Positions 5,233 to 5,578 of a stretch of 5,578 nt of DNA are shown here, piece after piece. Every line of letters starts with the position of its first letter. Position 1 is the first letter of the stretch. A model generated the notes under the pieces. The model saw only the letters and a program-made list of their open reading frames with translations. It did no database searches and was not told the DNA's origin. The translations under genes were made by a program, and so were the position numbers. This stretch comes from Actinomycetota bacterium (GTDB taxonomy: Bacteria > Actinomycetota > Actinomycetes > Actinomycetales > Cellulomonadaceae): assembly GCA_018898235.1 (NCBI GenBank), contig JAHIJU010000091.1:1-5578 (forward strand). Direction: 5' to 3'.

Positions 5233-5578
5233 GTCGGGTTGGCGACGTGTTGCCAATACGCCCCCTGCCCGCAGGGCCGTGACCTGCATGTTCGCGGCGG
5301 TCTGGCGTCGTGGCCCTGGGCTGTCGACTCGCCACCGGCGTTCATCCGATCGCGAGCGTTGCCCTGCACTCCACCGACTCCACCGCGCCGTCCTCCTTCG
5401 GTCGGGGACGGTACTCGGCACCAGGGTCCAAGACCCCCGCGTGCGGGTGCCCGGTGGCCCCGCGTCTGCTCCGGGATGCTGCTCCGCTATCGGATGGACG
5501 CCTCAGCCCATGACCGGCTCTTCGAACCTCGTCCAGATGGCGAGGAGGGCGAATCCGGGCCAGCTCCCGAATCCCACA
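5233..5578. other. Stretch without a confident gene
   Basis: After the CYTH-CHAD stop no reading frame has convincing codon use, a ribosome binding site and a recognisable product. Besides the two hairpins at its left end it holds GGGTC/GACCC around a 3-nt loop (5424-5436), CCCGC/GCGGG (5436-5447) and a 9-bp tandem duplication ACTCCACCG (5368-5376, 5377-5385). At the right edge a minus-strand frame open from base 5577 to a TGA at 5503-5505 encodes 24 residues, VGFGSWPGFALLAIWTRF and then EEPVMG. It looks protein-like and could be the C-terminus of a convergent gene, but is too short to identify. Confidence 0.5.
5239..5276 (+). terminator. Tandem short hairpins after the CYTH-CHAD gene, possible terminator
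   Basis: The first hairpin pairs TTGGC (5239-5243) with GCCAA (5252-5256); inner pairs G-T, A-T and C-G can extend it. The second pairs CCCTGC (5263-5268) with GCAGGG (5271-5276) around two bases, or 5 bp around a 4-base loop. They begin 6 nt after the stop codon. Neither has a T-run and the stems are short, so this is a weak candidate. Confidence 0.25.

Noticed and set aside
5310..5513. Plus-strand frame of 67 residues after the CYTH-CHAD gene
   Set aside because: No ribosome binding site, no recognised motif and mixed codon use; hairpins fall inside it. Not supported as a gene.
5515..5540. TTCGAA (5521-5526) considered as the T-loop of a tRNA on either strand
   Set aside because: The flanking bases do not form a 5-bp T-stem, and no acceptor, anticodon or D-arm could be placed around it.
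1..5578. CRISPR array, insertion sequence, integrase or attachment-site signals
   Set aside because: There are no regularly spaced exact repeats, no transposase or recombinase motifs and no long terminal inverted repeats. The only tandem repeats seen are short (the coding repeats and a 9-bp duplication at 5368-5385).

Overview
The window is uniformly very GC-rich with strong third-position G/C bias. Its genes look actinobacterial: a DrrAB-type exporter, a TetR regulator with a WHG-like C-terminal domain, DUF4260 and a CYTH-CHAD protein. A Pseudonocardia-like or related actinomycete is plausible, but the genus cannot be fixed from the sequence. No tRNA, rRNA, CRISPR array, insertion sequence or phage gene was seen.

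Layout: the left 3.4 kb is read on the minus strand. From its promoter it runs alpha/beta hydrolase (2550-3386), TetR regulator (1988-2557), DUF4260 membrane protein (1626-1991), a GC-rich hairpin (1594-1620), DrrA-like ATPase (477-1523) and DrrB-like permease (1-480, cut by the window edge). The first three genes overlap by 8 and 4 nt and the ATPase and permease overlap by 4 nt, so these are two tightly coupled transcription units. The hairpin and a dyad-containing leader separate them. On the plus strand, divergent from the hydrolase, is one large gene (3553-5232) for a CYTH-CHAD protein of the inorganic polyphosphate/triphosphate world. The last 346 bases hold no gene that can be called with confidence.

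How it works together (inference): the divergent region 3387-3552 carries a near-consensus minus-strand promoter (TTGCCA-17-TACAGT) whose predicted start is the hydrolase ATG itself, so the transcript should be leaderless. Overlapping palindromes built on GCTA/TAGC lie across its -35 and spacer, which is where the TetR protein of the same operon would be expected to bind. This reads as an autoregulated detoxification or small-molecule-response operon, followed by a two-gene drug-type exporter. The CYTH-CHAD gene has its own strong ribosome binding site. It is unusual in lacking the lysine of the ExExK signature and in carrying two repetitive Ala/Gly-rich insertions.

No wholly new system is evident. 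The points most worth a second look are the leaderless promoter/operator, the coupled DUF4260 gene, and the repeat insertions and altered signature of the CYTH-CHAD protein.
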